From assembly GCF_003590095.1 (NCBI RefSeq), contig NC_039492.1:434001-498000 (forward strand): DNA of 64,000 bases, written 5' to 3'. The DNA is from Trichoplusia ni (lineage: Eukaryota; Arthropoda; Insecta; Lepidoptera; Noctuidae). Below, piece by piece: positions 47,331-60,039 of this stretch (position 1 is its first letter; each line of letters begins with the position of its first letter). The notes under the pieces are model-generated. The model searched no databases and was not told the DNA's origin. It worked only from the letters and a program-made list of their open reading frames with translations. Both the position numbers and the translations under genes were made by a program.

Positions 47331-49368
47331 ATGCTAGCAATTTTTACTTGTTTGTTGACGCCTCTAGCTTCAGAAAAAAGTGCTCTCGTAAATCTCATTC
47401 AACTATATTCTTCAGGGAAATAACAGGGACCAGCCTTGTTAAAAACTGAAAAATACACTCACTTTTTAATTTTAATGCAACACTGTTTTCTTTGAGAATA
47501 TTAAATTTTATTTGCTGTGGACGTTGACAGGAGCCAGCCGCTTCGTTGAGTGCGCTGAAAAATACTCGAGACGACGCAAAATGAAAAATTAAATTAAAAG
47601 AAAAAATAAAACGCGAGCTTTTGACGTGAACAAAAAGCCTTATTATTTTATTTCGAGTTTTCTTCGCGGGCTCGAGCATTTTGTTCTTTACATACTTGTT
47701 TGTAAATATATTGTAATAAAACAAGCAATTTCATCTAGAACATATTGATCGAATTGAAAGAGATTTCGCACAATCTACGCCTACTTCATACATGACTTGA
47801 CTGCATCGGGGTCAGTGGGAAACCTTGATAGCTCGCTTTAGGACTTCGGTATGTCGCTCAAGTATTCAATACGATCTGCGCTTGGAAATGACCGTTGTGT
47901 TTTTGTTATTGAGAAATTATAGACGATTTTTTATGAGGAAAGATTATGCCGTGGAGATATTGTGTGGGAAATCAACAATTTCTAGAGTGCATTGCAAAAT
48001 CGAAGGCAGTTTCCGCTAATAGAATAGAACTTTATTTGCTAAGAATGCAGGTACATACAAATAGGAGGCGTAATAACCTGTAAAATCGATTCATCAACAT
48101 TATTAGGTTAGGTCGACTTAATTTTTGTTTTTCCACTATGAATGTTCGGTGCATCATCAGCCTTGTACATCAATCCTATCTATATGATCCACTGTAAAGC
48201 CTTATCAATACTCTTCAGAAACTAATCTCTCGAAGTGCATAACCTTGTGTGATTAACTAGTTAAGTAGGTGAGCTATGAGTCATTTGTATGAGTAATAAT
48301 TAAATTATACGTCGTTCTCCATATATAGTTCGTAACGGTATCGTTTGATGATACCGTTTTGGAATCACGTATGATTTATAATTGTGAGGTTTTTAGAGCT
48401 TGCAATAAAAGCAGAGGAAATCGGACTAAGTAATTGATAATGTTTCAACACGGTTTCATGGAATTAAATTATGTATCTACATGAGCTGTCTTACATGGTC
48501 ATTTTTCTGGCGATCATCATGGCGGTACAGGAATTCGATTTTGAATAAAGTCAATTTTCAGTGCATTGTAACTATTATTAAAAAAAAAACTTTCGTGACG
48601 CCGAATTTTCGGGATAGTCCGACTAGTTTCGCACCCAACTTAGCAGTGACGGTCCATCATGTTATTAAATTGTTTTTTAAAAAAATAACCGGTATTATAT
48701 AATTGGTAATACAATTTCCAAAATGTGTAGTCGTTTAGAACAAGATAAAGTTGAAATAGTTAAATCAAAGTTGAAAGTTACGATCGATGTGTTACCTACT
48801 TAATCAATTTTCTAAATCAAACGCATAATCAATAATTCAAGTCTCATACGACGTCATTTCTCATCTACTTACAATTCTGTTCATACCTTAATAGTTAATT
48901 AAAGGGCCGTCTATAGCCGTAGCCGGCTTAATAGCCAACTGCCAGCTATTTATGACGTCTATCTCTATTCCTAGGTTCAGCATTATAACGGTTATCGTAT
49001 CAGATACTAATGATACGTATAAATTGAGATGAATAACAAATAATGGCAGATTATTTCGGACTGCAGTTCGTTACTGACAATTAATTTTCATTACAGATAC
49101 TTAAGCTTATGCTTCGATATTAGAAATGCAGGCGGATAAGATGGCTATTGTTATCAATAGCGGGGATTATTCTACTCTTACGTTGCCGCGTTGGTCTGCA
49201 TTTTCTAGAATTCTGTCGTAAACAAAATACATAACATCTGCAAATTCTCATTTCGAGAGGATTTGGTGCGACATAACGCTCTTACGACACAATTTTTTTT
49301 TTCATACATGTGATATTAATCGTTTTGAACAAAATAATTTAAAATTTTCATTTATTATCATTACGTAT
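47331..49368. other. No firm feature
   Basis: Contains a 109-codon minus-strand frame at 47395-47724 whose later half is moderately protein-like (NEAAGSCQRPQQIKFNILKE), a 64-codon plus-strand frame at 47825-48019, and a small perfect hairpin at 48334-48358 (aacggtatc/gataccgtt, 7-nt loop). 48601-48640 ('gggatagtccgactagtttc') weakly recalls the centre of the 4.8-kb foldback element. Confidence 0.4.
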
Positions 49369-50364
49369 TCGTTGTAACGGTGAGGGCCGCACAGGTAGGC
49401 TGTGCGGACCGTTAACCAATTAGGGAGAAAGAAAACCAGAGGTAGATCTCCAAAAAGGTCTTTAATGGAACTAGGTCCGGCTAGGTCGCGGGTTTGTGGC
49501 ACAGGTAATTTAGTCCTCGCTTTTATATGAGTGAGGGGGTACCGTCCCTGGGGGGTCCACGTAGGGTGCCCGGTGAGCTGGCTGAAGCTGGCTGAAGCTG
49601 CACGGAAGCTGGCTGAAGCTGCACGGAAGCTGGGGTCGCTGGCGTGACAACGGCCGCGGCCACCAGTAGGTGCTTAGCCGCCGGCTGGAGAGCGGGACCC
49701 GCAGAAGGTAGTGGGACGGCGGTAACCCGTAGGGTGACCCCTGGAAGCGTGCATAGAGGTGCGTAGGTTAGCGGTGCCGAAGATGTTGGCCCGCATGCGA
49801 TGTGGATGCTCCCCTAGTGGTCCCCAGGGCAGCACAGAGGCAGGGAAAGGGAAAGCTCACACATCGCAGCGGTTTACAAGGCAGATGGGTGCAATGACAC
49901 GTGCTCAAGGCTGATGCAATAAAGTGCTTACACTATCCAGAGCTCATTTTAGCCTTTAAAGGGGTGGCAGGAGGCTAGTAACAGCTGAAGGCACACTGAG
50001 TATTCACTTAACACTATTGAGAACAAGGGCAATGCAGCCCGCATGCATGGGATAACCTAAGACCGCGTGGTCGGCCAAGGCAAGCGAAACAGAACAAGCA
50101 GAATGGGATTAAATATGTGAAAATTAATATGAAGTAGGTTATCCCGTACACGGCACACACTTAGTTTAGCAATATACATAGAAACTCACCCAAGATTGGG
50201 GTATAATTACACCTTAGGAGTCGTGGCAGCAGCCGCCAGTTATGGCGATCGAGAGGGAATGTGACGTAGCCTCTCACATCTTGACGTTTAGGCACTAGGG
50301 TGGACCACTGCCGCCGCGTCCATGGACAATTAGTAAGTTGGCCATAGACGCGACGTTACATCGT
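49369..50364. mobile_element. Complete solo LTR, 988 bp
   Basis: The LTR spans 49373-50360, begins TGTAACG and ends CGTTACA, and is bracketed by the 4-bp duplication TCGT (49369-49372, 50361-50364). It is markedly richer in G+C than its flanks. A two-step stem lies at its left end (outer taacggt/accgtta, inner ccgcaca/tgtgcgg, 49374-49415). A 10-bp inverted pair gggataacct/aggttatccc lies at 50049-50058 and 50136-50145. There is no internal region or second LTR, so the element was reduced by recombination between its LTRs. A 4-bp duplication and TG...CA ends are compatible with a Ty3/gypsy-type element, which is an inference. It encodes nothing; the 66-codon frame at 49302-49502 is spurious. 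Confidence 0.88.
49577..49634 (+). repeat. Minisatellite inside the LTR
   Basis: Units of 'gctggctgaa' and 'gctgcacggaa' alternate in tandem, giving two 21-bp units 'gctggctgaagctgcacgga' plus partial copies. Local expansion within the LTR is the likely origin; the copy number could help date or subtype related LTRs. Confidence 0.85.
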
Positions 50365-51867
50365 TATTTAATATCCAAGGTACAAAGATGATGTTGTTAC
50401 CGGAGCCTCGTAGACGATGTTGCTGCCACGTAGATATCTGATGGTCTTCATAAACATTCACTGTTTAATGTATTTAACTAGGGAAATTTCTCTTTAATCT
50501 GAATCAACTATCAAACAACGCTAATGAAAACCTTTAGAACTTAATTTTGTTTTATGTTTATTACACATTTGTATTTGCTTAACGTATCAATGAAGTGGCT
50601 TCAAACAAATACAATGGTTTCTACTAAAGACTTTCACAAAACTGTAAAACATTTTATTGTTGTCGTTGTTTAACATTTGACTGTGATAACCATCGTTCAC
50701 TGGTTACACAAACTATTGAACGAACGTCTGAGAATGTATCGTTCAATCGTACAGTAGGTCACTTGTTCAGCGGCATCTCGAGCCGACTGGAATTGGGTTG
50801 AGTACATACTTAAGGATATGATGTCACCGTATGTTTCGTGTCTTTCAGCTCAAGTAGGCCAATTTTAAGTAGTTTTCGTTCTATTGTTGTGGAATATCAC
50901 TTTTACATCCGATTTTATATAGGTACCTGCTTATTTGAATTAGTTTACTCATGTTACATGAATAAGTGTTGCATTAATAGCGTTATCTTCTATCTAATTG
51001 TCATGATGAAATCTAATAGCTTTTGATCCCTTGACACAAAGCCCACAATTATTCCAAGCTGTCATATTAACCTCTAAATTAAGTCCTACTCTATCCGATA
51101 ACGGGTCGTAAACAAAATATTCAATTAAACGTACCCAGATTGACCTGCCCCTCGTAGCCATCTACAACGGCTGTCACTGTTATATCTGCGAGTGCAGATT
51201 TCGCCACCGTAAGACAATAGGCAGTAAACACTAATAAACAGTAGTGTTGCAGTTTGCAGCGACAGTTGGTAATGACTCGCCCACAGCCGGTGGGCGTACG
51301 TGGGATTTGACTTAGTACCGTTCAAATGCCGTTTCGGTATCCTTTTCGCGGTTATGATCTGGTGTGAACGCTTTTGCCCTTTACGTCTTTAGAATTTGGA
51401 AACACGATAAGTGAAATATTTTTATTAAAAGCAGTTAAAATAATGTAGTCAGAAATATTCATCCTCAATGCAAAATAATAATCATGCCTCAAGCACAACT
51501 TGGTAAATAGAGAAACATGAATATTTACTGCTAAAATAAGACATAATCACTTAAATAGAGACTTTTCAAAATTATTAGCTTCTGTCGAGAAATCTATTCA
51601 ATGTCTACCCTACCCAGAATTCACTTTGCTTGAAGAAACTGGTATTTCGTTCGTTAACAAGCGTACGATAAATTCGCCCATCCATTACGGTGGCGGGTTT
51701 CTGGTTTTATCGTGAGCCGCGCAACATAAATCGAGAAATCCAAACATCTCATTTCACTAATACCATAAATGCGAAAGTGAAGATGTTACCCAATCAAGTG
51801 CTAACCAATATTTGATTGAATGGAAATTGAATTCCATTTCGCATAGAAGCTATTGAAATACCTGTAT
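50365..51867. other. No feature recognised
   Basis: AT-rich DNA after the LTR; frames at 50838-51026 and 51125-51325 (minus) lack motifs. Confidence 0.5.
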
Positions 51868-52044
51868 CTATCGGATTGGTTTTGATAAATCAGGATATAT
51901 TCTAATGCGAATACATTTGTGGGTGAACTTTGTTGTTAGCGCCCCAGGAGTATAATGACATTGCTCTCGCATAGATACTTCTCCATAAGAATAACATTTT
52001 GGAAACGTACACCTAAAATCATTACTGTAACGCTTTAAAAGTTC
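51868..52044 (-). pseudogene. Coding remnant, segment 4
   Basis: One minus-strand frame is open for 58 codons to TAG at 51868 and reads CYSYGEVSMREQCHYTPGAL, then TKFTHKCIRIRIYPDL. It has no start codon near its 5' end. It lies just downstream, in minus-strand order, of segment 3 and is treated as part of the same decayed region. Family not recognised. Confidence 0.35.
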
Positions 52045-52136
52045 CTAAAAAACGGACTATTTGAAATAACTTTTGATTTTGTTCTTTATATTTCTTTTAA
52101 TCTACTCCAATTATAACTCGGACTGTTTAACACTTT

Positions 52137-52366
52137 TTAATAGAAGAACAGTGAGATACCTGATTTCTTAAAATAGGATCTCCTTGAACATGAAAAACTG
52201 TAGTACCATCAACATTGGCCTTGGTTGTACCATTTGTTACAATTTCACCAGCAGCAGTATAAATTTGTCGAACATAATCTCATCCACCTACTAGGCGTGA
52301 CGCATTTCTATAAACATTTATCATAGCATTGGTTTGATTGTGAAACACACTTCCTAACACATTTTC
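52137..52366 (-). pseudogene. Coding remnant, segment 3
   Basis: One minus-strand frame of 76 codons is broken only by a TGA at 52280-52282. It reads GSVFHNQTNAMINVYRNASR before that stop and IYTAAGEIVTNGTTKANVDG, then TVFHVQGDPILRNQ, after it. The T/N/G/V-rich texture with alternating polar and aliphatic residues is like a beta-rich structural protein. 'aatcag|gtatct' near its end could be a donor. Immediately upstream (52.37-52.62 kb) further protein-like pieces occur in two other frames. This is the clearest evidence in the window for a decayed gene. Origin in a transposon or an old viral insertion is possible but I cannot name it. Confidence 0.45.
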
Positions 52367-52379
52367 TCATAGTTATCGC

Positions 52380-53020
52380 CTAGGATTGCATGTCAAAACT
52401 GCATTCTCCTCCATTTGATTTGTTAGTATCAATAAATTGCTTGTGGATTTTGATTAATTATCTGGCTGTTTGGCGGCAGCATAGATTTATGATTGCAAAT
52501 GACTTTAGCCCCCTTTTCGTATTTAAGACCTCAAACTCGCCTTTAGATGTTTTGATCATTAATTTGTATTCATACAATCGTCTTTGTTATGTGTATGTCG
52601 GCCCATTCCGTTGACTAGTAACAGAATTACTCTTTGATTAAATTGTTCAAGTAATATCCTTAAATATATCCTTATACAAGAATAATTTCGTTGTGTAATT
52701 AAATATAAACATTCAATGTCAATTAGTTGAGTGCATCAACCTTAATCCGTGACAAGTGGACGATAATGTGGAGTTTCCTTGTAAATTGTTTATTTAAAGA
52801 TTCTATTTAATAAAATTTTATACCTCTGTGTATAACCTCAGTTCATATTGGAATTAAATCAATGGTAAACCTAATTTTGTATAATCTCGCCATCCAAATA
52901 CCATCTTTGAATTTAATTAGTGATAGGAAGAGATTCTAATTAAAGATAGCTTAGATACCGTAAACAATTATTTGATGTCATTCCAAGAATACCTACTGAG
53001 ATTTATAACACCTTAGCTAT
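52380..53020 (-). pseudogene. Heavily broken part of the remnant
   Basis: Between segments 3 and 2 the minus strand shows short protein-like runs in changing frames, for example RLYEYKLMIKTSKGEFEVL and KGAKVICNHKSMLPPNSQI near 52.45-52.55 kb. Stops and shifts are too dense to follow. A plus-strand frame at 52390-52614 overlaps and is probably a shadow. Confidence 0.25.
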
Positions 53021-53317
53021 CTATTTATTCATCTTACAGTTATGGACATTAACACCTCGATCACTCCCCGTACTCAGAAGTAACGTACCCGCATGCAAAT
53101 AAATCGTAACCGTTGAACGTTGAGATCCATTATTATCAGGTGTCACTGGTGCAATTTAAGATGTAGCTCATAAATTCTTTCCAAGCGTGTGAAGCTCCCG
53201 TTAGCTATTCAGATTTGTATTATCAAACATTACAGAGTCTGCAGCAATTTCTTCTTTACGAACTCTTTCAATATGATCGTTATGATGTGTGTTATTTAAG
53301 TATTCATCACTTCTACT
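53021..53317 (-). pseudogene. Coding remnant, segment 2
   Basis: A single minus-strand frame gives DEYLNNTHHNDHIERVRKEE and IAADSVMFDNTNLN up to a TAA at 53201. After two more stops it continues as TPDNNGSQRSTVTIYLHAG to a TAG at 53021. Around 53.19 kb a different frame reads better (ASHAWKEFMSYILN), so at least one small insertion or deletion is present. Three stops in 99 codons with good sequence on both sides is what neutral decay of a real gene looks like. Confidence 0.4.
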
Positions 53318-54150
53318 TCATCTCTGCTTTTTATTCCATCTAAATTATCCTCTATTCATCCCATAGCATAGCCCTATATTTTAATACCGAGATGACAGTC
53401 TTCCTTTCCCAGTCAATTCAAACTACACCCACATTGCCGACAAGTATGTAGGTACTAATATATTCCGTTACCCGTCTGTATGCCACAGCTACGAGTCAAG
53501 GCTATGAGGATGCAGGTTTTCTTTTTTCGATACAAATAGTTCACTTTTTTGCGGCATTCCGCCAATGCAGGGCGCTCGATGCTCGACTGAACCCGCTAAT
53601 AATATATTATATCAACGTAGCAACAGACTTGCTGGGGGATCGGCCACTCAATATCTCTTTACTTGGTACCAGTTATTTGCTCTGCTTTATTTGTAATGTG
53701 AATTTTGTGTAGACGATAATTGTACGTGGTACTTGTGGTAATAATTTGTCGAAACCTACTTTGCCTTGAATATGTGTGAATCATTAGAATCAATACAATT
53801 TTGCGATATTAGTTTTTCCTAGCGTGTGATATCCTAGTTTATTTAAAATATTTTAGCATATTTCATTATTTTCTGTACATCCCTAACTGTTTAACGTCTT
53901 AACAAAAAGAACTCTCTCTTTCTGTGCCACTTAGTCTATGGAAAACTATTACAATTCTCTAAGTATAGCACAGCATCTAAACGTATTTCACTTTATGGAA
54001 AACACAAACTCTTAAACATTCATTTCTCCTTAGAAAAAGTGCTTTATACCAAGTAAACATTGAGATCTGGTTTTAAGTGGGAGCAATTTATCATTAAGCA
54101 TTTAAAATGACGTCTTATGAAAGTGCTTCTGATGGAACGATTATGTATTA
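53318..54150 (-). other. Between remnant segments 1 and 2
   Basis: Mostly AT-rich. A minus-strand stretch around 53.6-53.8 kb (HIQGKVGFDKLLPQVPRTII) is open for about 36 codons and may belong to the remnant. 53560-53590 is briefly G+C-rich. Confidence 0.3.
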
Positions 54151-54390
54151 TTAATCTAACTCAGAATGGTGTTCTAATGCCTTTGAAGTGTCCATGAATG
54201 GATCGATGTCTGCAGGATTGCGATGTGCATTTGTCTGTTCATTTGTTTTGCCTGATCTCCAATCAGTGGTGATTGTAACGTCAGGATTAGGTGCGCCGTT
54301 GAAATTGTGGCAAATACTGTGAATGTAAGTCAGTACATGAGTAATGGAATACTCGTTGGAAGATTTGAGAGGGATTATTCTGCGAGTATC
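54151..54390 (-). pseudogene. Coding remnant, segment 1, ends in a stop
   Basis: Open on the minus strand for 79 codons to TAA at 54151. The last 50 codons are hydrophilic and protein-like (NPDVTITTDWRSGKTNEQTN, then PADIDPFMDTSKALEHHSEL). There is no ATG before the M in DPFMD, so the 5' end would be spliced; 'acattcacag' (complement of about 54318-54327) is a fair acceptor. It resembles the C-terminus of a protein. It may be a true last exon independent of segments 2-4. On the plus strand the same DNA shows an exon-like unit (54267-54324), which I rate lower. Confidence 0.38.
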
Positions 54391-55324
54391 TTATTTTACT
54401 TTACTATATTTAACGCGGTTTCGTTTCGAGGCGAAGCGATTACGTTTTTCTTCTGTTTCTTAAATCTTATTTCCTCCCAGTGTCATCGTACAATTTTAGT
54501 CCATGCAAATGGGTTTGTTAAATTTAGTCATTATTATTTTAAAAAGATTTTTTTAAAGTTTTCGTGTTATTTACCTTATTCGTGATCATTATTTTTATGT
54601 GATGCGATTAGTCGTGATGTGTTATTGGCTATAATGTATGAAAATCACGAAGTCATCGGCACGAAGTATTACAAATTTATTGGCTGCATAATATTTATTA
54701 TATTGACTATCGCTTTTTATGTCATGTTTTATGTGATGAAAGGATCATCAAATATTTTAATATCTATCGATCTATCGTGTCTATTTCTGTGCATATGTTA
54801 GTTTCATGTTGAATAACAGCTAGTAAATATACAAATTATTTTCGATACAATCATACATGTTGTAATACGCACCCATTGTTTAAACATGACGCGTCCCAAT
54901 AATGGAAACTATTTGAAACTCTTAAATATGGATCTGATAAGTTAAATTTCCTTGCACTTTTGTGTTGTAATGCATATGTCCTGTGTACCAAAAACTATAT
55001 TAACTACCATCTCACTGCTGACAGACCGATCGAAAACCATTTCGTTATAACGATAACTCCGCATTTTTTTTTATTAAGTTCTACTTATTTAAGTATCAAA
55101 CAACCCCTTGAAACAGACTATATGGTTGCTTCCTACCAACTGAGTATGCAACCTGCCCGCCCACTACGGCCGTTGCCCTCAGCCAGGGGAAAGCAAAGTC
55201 ACAGCATACAACATAGCACTGTAGCCTACCATACTACAGCTTATAAATTGATACGGCACTAAATGATCCCGCAAATATTGTACGAACGCTGTGGAAAACG
55301 AAAGCGTTTGATTGATGAGCCATT
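54391..55324. other. No firm feature
   Basis: T-rich on the plus strand. The 100-codon frame at 54960-55262 includes a short mixed stretch (QPARPLRPLPSARGKQSHS) but no motif or splice context. Confidence 0.45.
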
Positions 55325-55450
55325 ATACGTTGTTAATGGGCATACGATGGCTGTAGCCCGCAGGGGCCGCGGGTTCGAGACCTGTTCCTTCTGGTCTTAG
55401 ACGCAAGAATGCGATTCAGTTATCCTGGTTTATAAACACTACTTACTAGG
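55325..55450 (+). mobile_element. Possible SINE-like fragment
   Basis: 'ggctgtagcccgcagg' then 'ccgcgggttcgagacctg' resemble A- and B-box sequences of a tRNA-derived SINE about 35 bp apart, in G+C-richer sequence, followed by an AT-rich tail. It does not fold as a tRNA. Confidence 0.4.
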
Positions 55451-58400
55451 TATTTATGCGCAATTTACGAGGATCTAAGACTAAGAAGGCTTTTTATGTT
55501 GGTTACGGGAGATAAAGGATTGGATTGATTGTAGACTGTTTGTCTGTAATGTCTGGCTGTCCGGTTAGATATGTATATAGCTGTGTAACGGTGTGATAGG
55601 TTAAGTTATTTGCTTGGTTACTAGAAGAAACATGACACGGTGCAGGGTCTTGAAAAATTTAAACGCGATATAATTATTTAATGCGTTAAAAATGGAGACT
55701 TAGAAAACGTTTACAGAAATTAACAGTAGTACAATCTTTAGCATATTTAGTTTTCTTTATTTATGTAATAACACAGTAAATTAATATAAAGTAATACTTA
55801 TAGGCTTACCGTATGTTGCGATGTAGTTACGTTTATCACAGTTCATATTAAGTATTGCATCATAAATATTATGCGCGTGCCTTGCGTACGCGCACTTGAC
55901 CTCCGTCGAGGACACCGTTACTATCTATCTTTCTATTGCATTCTGTTCCAGTACTTTCTTTTAACGTATATGTAATATATCATTAAAATACGTTATATCG
56001 AAATGTGTAAAATTTACTTTATTAACGAAGTACGGGTGCTTTGCTTAATGGCTCCAGATTTTTAAAATGTTCAATTTAATTTCGTTAAAGTTGAAAATAA
56101 AATGTCGACAGAATTACCAGAGTATATGCGGTCTCTCACCGTCACCTAAAAACCTCAAAATGACCCAATTTCCTCCGACGACGCACAAGATGTGCGGGTT
56201 TAAACCCTCAATAGAATGCTCCGTTTTCTTAATAAGGTCCTCGCCAGGGTACGTCAGCAAACGGAAAAACCTGTCTGTAGAAAAATTTGTGCTGAAGCAT
56301 GATTGTGACATAAAAATAGCTATTGTTTTCACTCGCTTGTTCTTTCTTATTACAAATGTTCGACAGGTCTCTTTATGTTACGTTTTTTATTTGTTACTTC
56401 TTCGAATAAAATTCTGTTAGCAGCAGGAAATTTACCCGTGATGTCTACCCCTGTTAAACCCTGTCGAGTCGCGTGATCGAATTCATAATCATAATCTAAG
56501 GTAAGGGTAAAACTTTTCATTGCAACCCGAAGCGTGATAAATATCGGGTTTCCCCAAAAAAAATCTGTGTAAGTTATTGTTACACAGCCTGGCATGACAA
56601 GTACCAGAGCCGTAACTCCTACGAAGTACCTATTAGCAGTGAGGTTATCGCGTTAACAAATTCTCGTAAAATAACATTATCTAGCCGTTACAATAAATTC
56701 TAATTTAATTGCGTCAAAACAACGCTCGAGCAGAATTCCTTTCCACGATCAGTTTACAAAATCTGCGTCATTGTATAACGATATGCAAATACATTCGATA
56801 TTTCATAGTTACAGATAACTGTGGTTATTAGACTGCGAGACATTGTAGGCGAGCTTTATTTAATTGGTTTATTGCCCTCCGGCTTTGATAAGAATTCGCT
56901 TAGTTAGATACTGAATAGTGGTGGGAGCCGACGCTGTTCGGTCATTATACGAATTTAGGTGGCAAGCTTTCGGATAAATATCCGATTAGTTGATGTAGCG
57001 CTTTCAAATTGTCCGTTCTCATGCTGAGATATTAGGTGTTGGGTTACTGAAACAAGTTTGTGCAACCAATAGTTAATTGAATAGGTACTTAAGTATATTT
57101 TAAGGCGTTTTGTCTATCGTTAATTACTGGTTCAAGTTTGCACAACTTTTGAAAGGATTTAAAGGTTTTATCTTAATTTTACATTGTTGGGTATTGTGGA
57201 AAGTTGTCGTTGCTCGTGTAAAGTGCTACGTTTTCAGATAAATATCCGATGTTGTATGGTTACTACGTAGTAACGTTCGTGTAGAATGTCGAACATTTCT
57301 TATGTAATAAATATTCATGAATTATTTACACAGTTCAGTCTGTGCTTGGTTTATGCCGAGTTTTGTTTGTTTAAATTAAATTTAAATCTACAAAACACGG
57401 GTTTTTATTTACTTTAAAATATCTTTATGAATATTACGCGTCCTTTATATCACTTATGTTTAAGTAAAGATTATAACAACAATTATAACATTGATAATTA
57501 TTTTGATAACATTATCAAACAAGTATTGAATTAATTTTATTAACATTTCCTTATACATTTATATGACTTTCTCAAACATTGTGTGTTGGTTAAGATTAAA
57601 ATTATCGTAGTAAAAATGTGTAACGTAATGCTACGTAAATGTTTACATTAAAAGGCACGTTTGATTCTCGTAGCGAACATTATTTGCGTTGTAAAAACGT
57701 GTAAAGACTAAAGAAATTTCATAATATTAGCTAATGCAAGTAAATACAGGAGAGCTTATGATGGCAGTCAAAAAAAATACAGGGGTTCTTTTTTAATTAA
57801 TTAATTTCAATAAACTTTAATTAGTATCTTATCTCCGGACAAGACTTCCAAATAGCCAGATTAACCAGAAATATGCTTTAGATAAATCGCAAACACTGTC
57901 CTGATTAGCAATTTAATTAACTGTATCGATAGACTAAAACAATGTTGGATAACTATCGATTTATTACACGATAAATAATAGTGCTGCGCTTAATTACTCG
58001 TGGTATTGAGAACTGATTTATATCTATTTACTAATTTAGATATACATATAGGTATCCTAAAAAAACAACATATTAATTTGAAACAAAATGTTCTTCTTAC
58101 TCGTAATTATGCAACATATGTAGTCTAAAAGTAATATATTTTAATTTGAATAAATTATTTATTTTATTTCTTATTTTTCCGTCCTGTCAGCACGTTATCA
58201 CTTTTGCCTTATAAAAAGGAAAACGAATTAATCACGACAATTCTCCGTAAATTGCGTTAAGGTTTAACCACGCGACTCATTCTATATTTCTTTATCATCA
58301 CTTTACATGGCTAATGAGTGACTATAATTGATTAAGTTATATTCGTAAACATGCGTAATAGTCATTCAAGGTATTTAGTGTTGAATAACAACAACAAGAT

Positions 58401-60039
58401 GATGTATTCCAATATATTTATTTGTTTAGGTAACATGCCCATTTATGTTTGTAAAAACATGTTTAAACTTATAAACATTTTCGGAGACTACGACACTCGA
58501 CAGTCATACTATTTATTTAATACAATTCAATGTATATAATAGTACAATCAAAGCAACGTTCTTTTGTAGCTTTTATCACAAAATAATGAACCCTCGTTTT
58601 CTTTTTGAAGTAAACTATTTATTACCCACGATATATAAATATTATATTGTGTCCTAAACGCTTCAGTAAACCACTAATTATCTCATCAAGAGTTACGGAC
58701 ATAATAATTAACATGATTCAATCATTACCGTAATTATAATTATGCTATAATATTGAATAATCGGATATAATAACAGCGCATCGCACATCACTAGCCACCA
58801 GTGGAACTAATGTTAAGGCTCATTTAGACGACGCGAGTTGCAATATATTGCTGAGTCGCAGACCTAGACAATGTCACATCATGATCACATTGGAATAGAA
58901 AATACGATAAGAATACTGAATAGAATTAAATTGTAAGTAACGTCATTTTGACTTGTAAGTTCAGTACATTGGAGTAATGTCGATTGCCTACAGTCTCAGG
59001 GTAAGATACATTAGTCATATTTTAATTACATTAAATACTCGTAAATTAAATGAGATTATATAACAACAGACAAACTATGTTATATATTTTTTTTGTACCA
59101 AATACAAGATTCTACCATATCATATACCTTTATAACCAAAAAATCAATACAAAATATTATATCGCAATTTCACGCACTCTGTCAACGTCTAAACAAGCCT
59201 TTACACTTACATAACAGTTTCCCACGCGTGTGCGGCTACGTCATTTGATACGCTACAATGTATTCTATCTTATTGTTTCTCTCCACGTGGTTGCCAATGT
59301 GTGACATGTCAGTCGTCGCCCTCCGCGTAATGGATGTAAGACATGCGAAACGTTTGTTTTGCTTGCGTCCGTGCATAAATATGCCTGGAGTTGTATAGAC
59401 TGGTTTTTTTATCGACTGACTTAGAGTTTAATCCTTGTGTCGTGACGACGTTCAAGTCATATGCACTGAGACACCTAGACTAAGGACAAGTATTCGTGAT
59501 TCACACAAACACTCGTCCTTTCGTTCGACGTTCAAAATGAACTTTTTTGTTGATTTAATTTGACATGTGCGTACTGCACTGTACAGTTTGACATGTGAGA
59601 ATAAAAAGGCGGAGTAGTCGTATGAGTATTCTAGTTTTCAAACTGAAATAGTCTTTTACCTAGTTGCGCTACTTTTCCACATAAACATATATTGTTCCAT
59701 ATCGATATAAGGTCGATTCGTATTATAGAGCTTATCCTTAGCGTATCTGCACTGCACCAGTCTTGCTCCAGTGCTCCTATTACAACCACAAAGTTCGAGC
59801 ATTTTTTGTGTTACTTTTGATGTTCAGCGTGAATTCATTGAAATAAAACTCAGAGAGCATCCAATTAAACTTATTGACATGTTTTCTTCCCCTTAGTAAC
59901 GATGTGAATTACTATAAAAATGTTAAAAATAGTTCTATTGTGTTTTGCTCATTGCCTTCTGAGTCAAGTTTTCAATAGATCTTCTCCAATTGTAGAGTTA
60001 TTGAAGTTTTACTTTATATGTTCAACTAGCGTGTCTGCC
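55451..60039. other. Gene-free stretch
   Basis: 4.6 kb, mostly very AT-rich. At 56067-56595 both strands carry long frames (117 codons plus, 72 and 81 minus) over more mixed sequence, e.g. minus GEDLIKKTEHSIEGLNPHIL; probably an unrecognised repeat. 59220-59390 is somewhat more G+C-rich without a frame. Confidence 0.4.

Noticed and set aside
49302..49502. 66-codon minus-strand frame crossing the LTR border.
   Set aside because: It spans the junction of the host DNA and the solo LTR, so it cannot be an ancestral gene.
54267..54324. Plus-strand 58-bp micro-exon (good pyrimidine tract, CAG acceptor, GTAAGT donor, 19 open codons).
   Set aside because: The splice signals are good, but the minus strand of the same DNA is open for 79 codons with better protein texture. 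I kept the minus-strand reading and note the plus-strand one only as an alternative.
55365..55385. Possible tRNA gene from 'gcgggttcgagacctg'.
   Set aside because: No acceptor stem or anticodon arm can be formed around the B-box-like sequence; it fits a SINE-like fragment.
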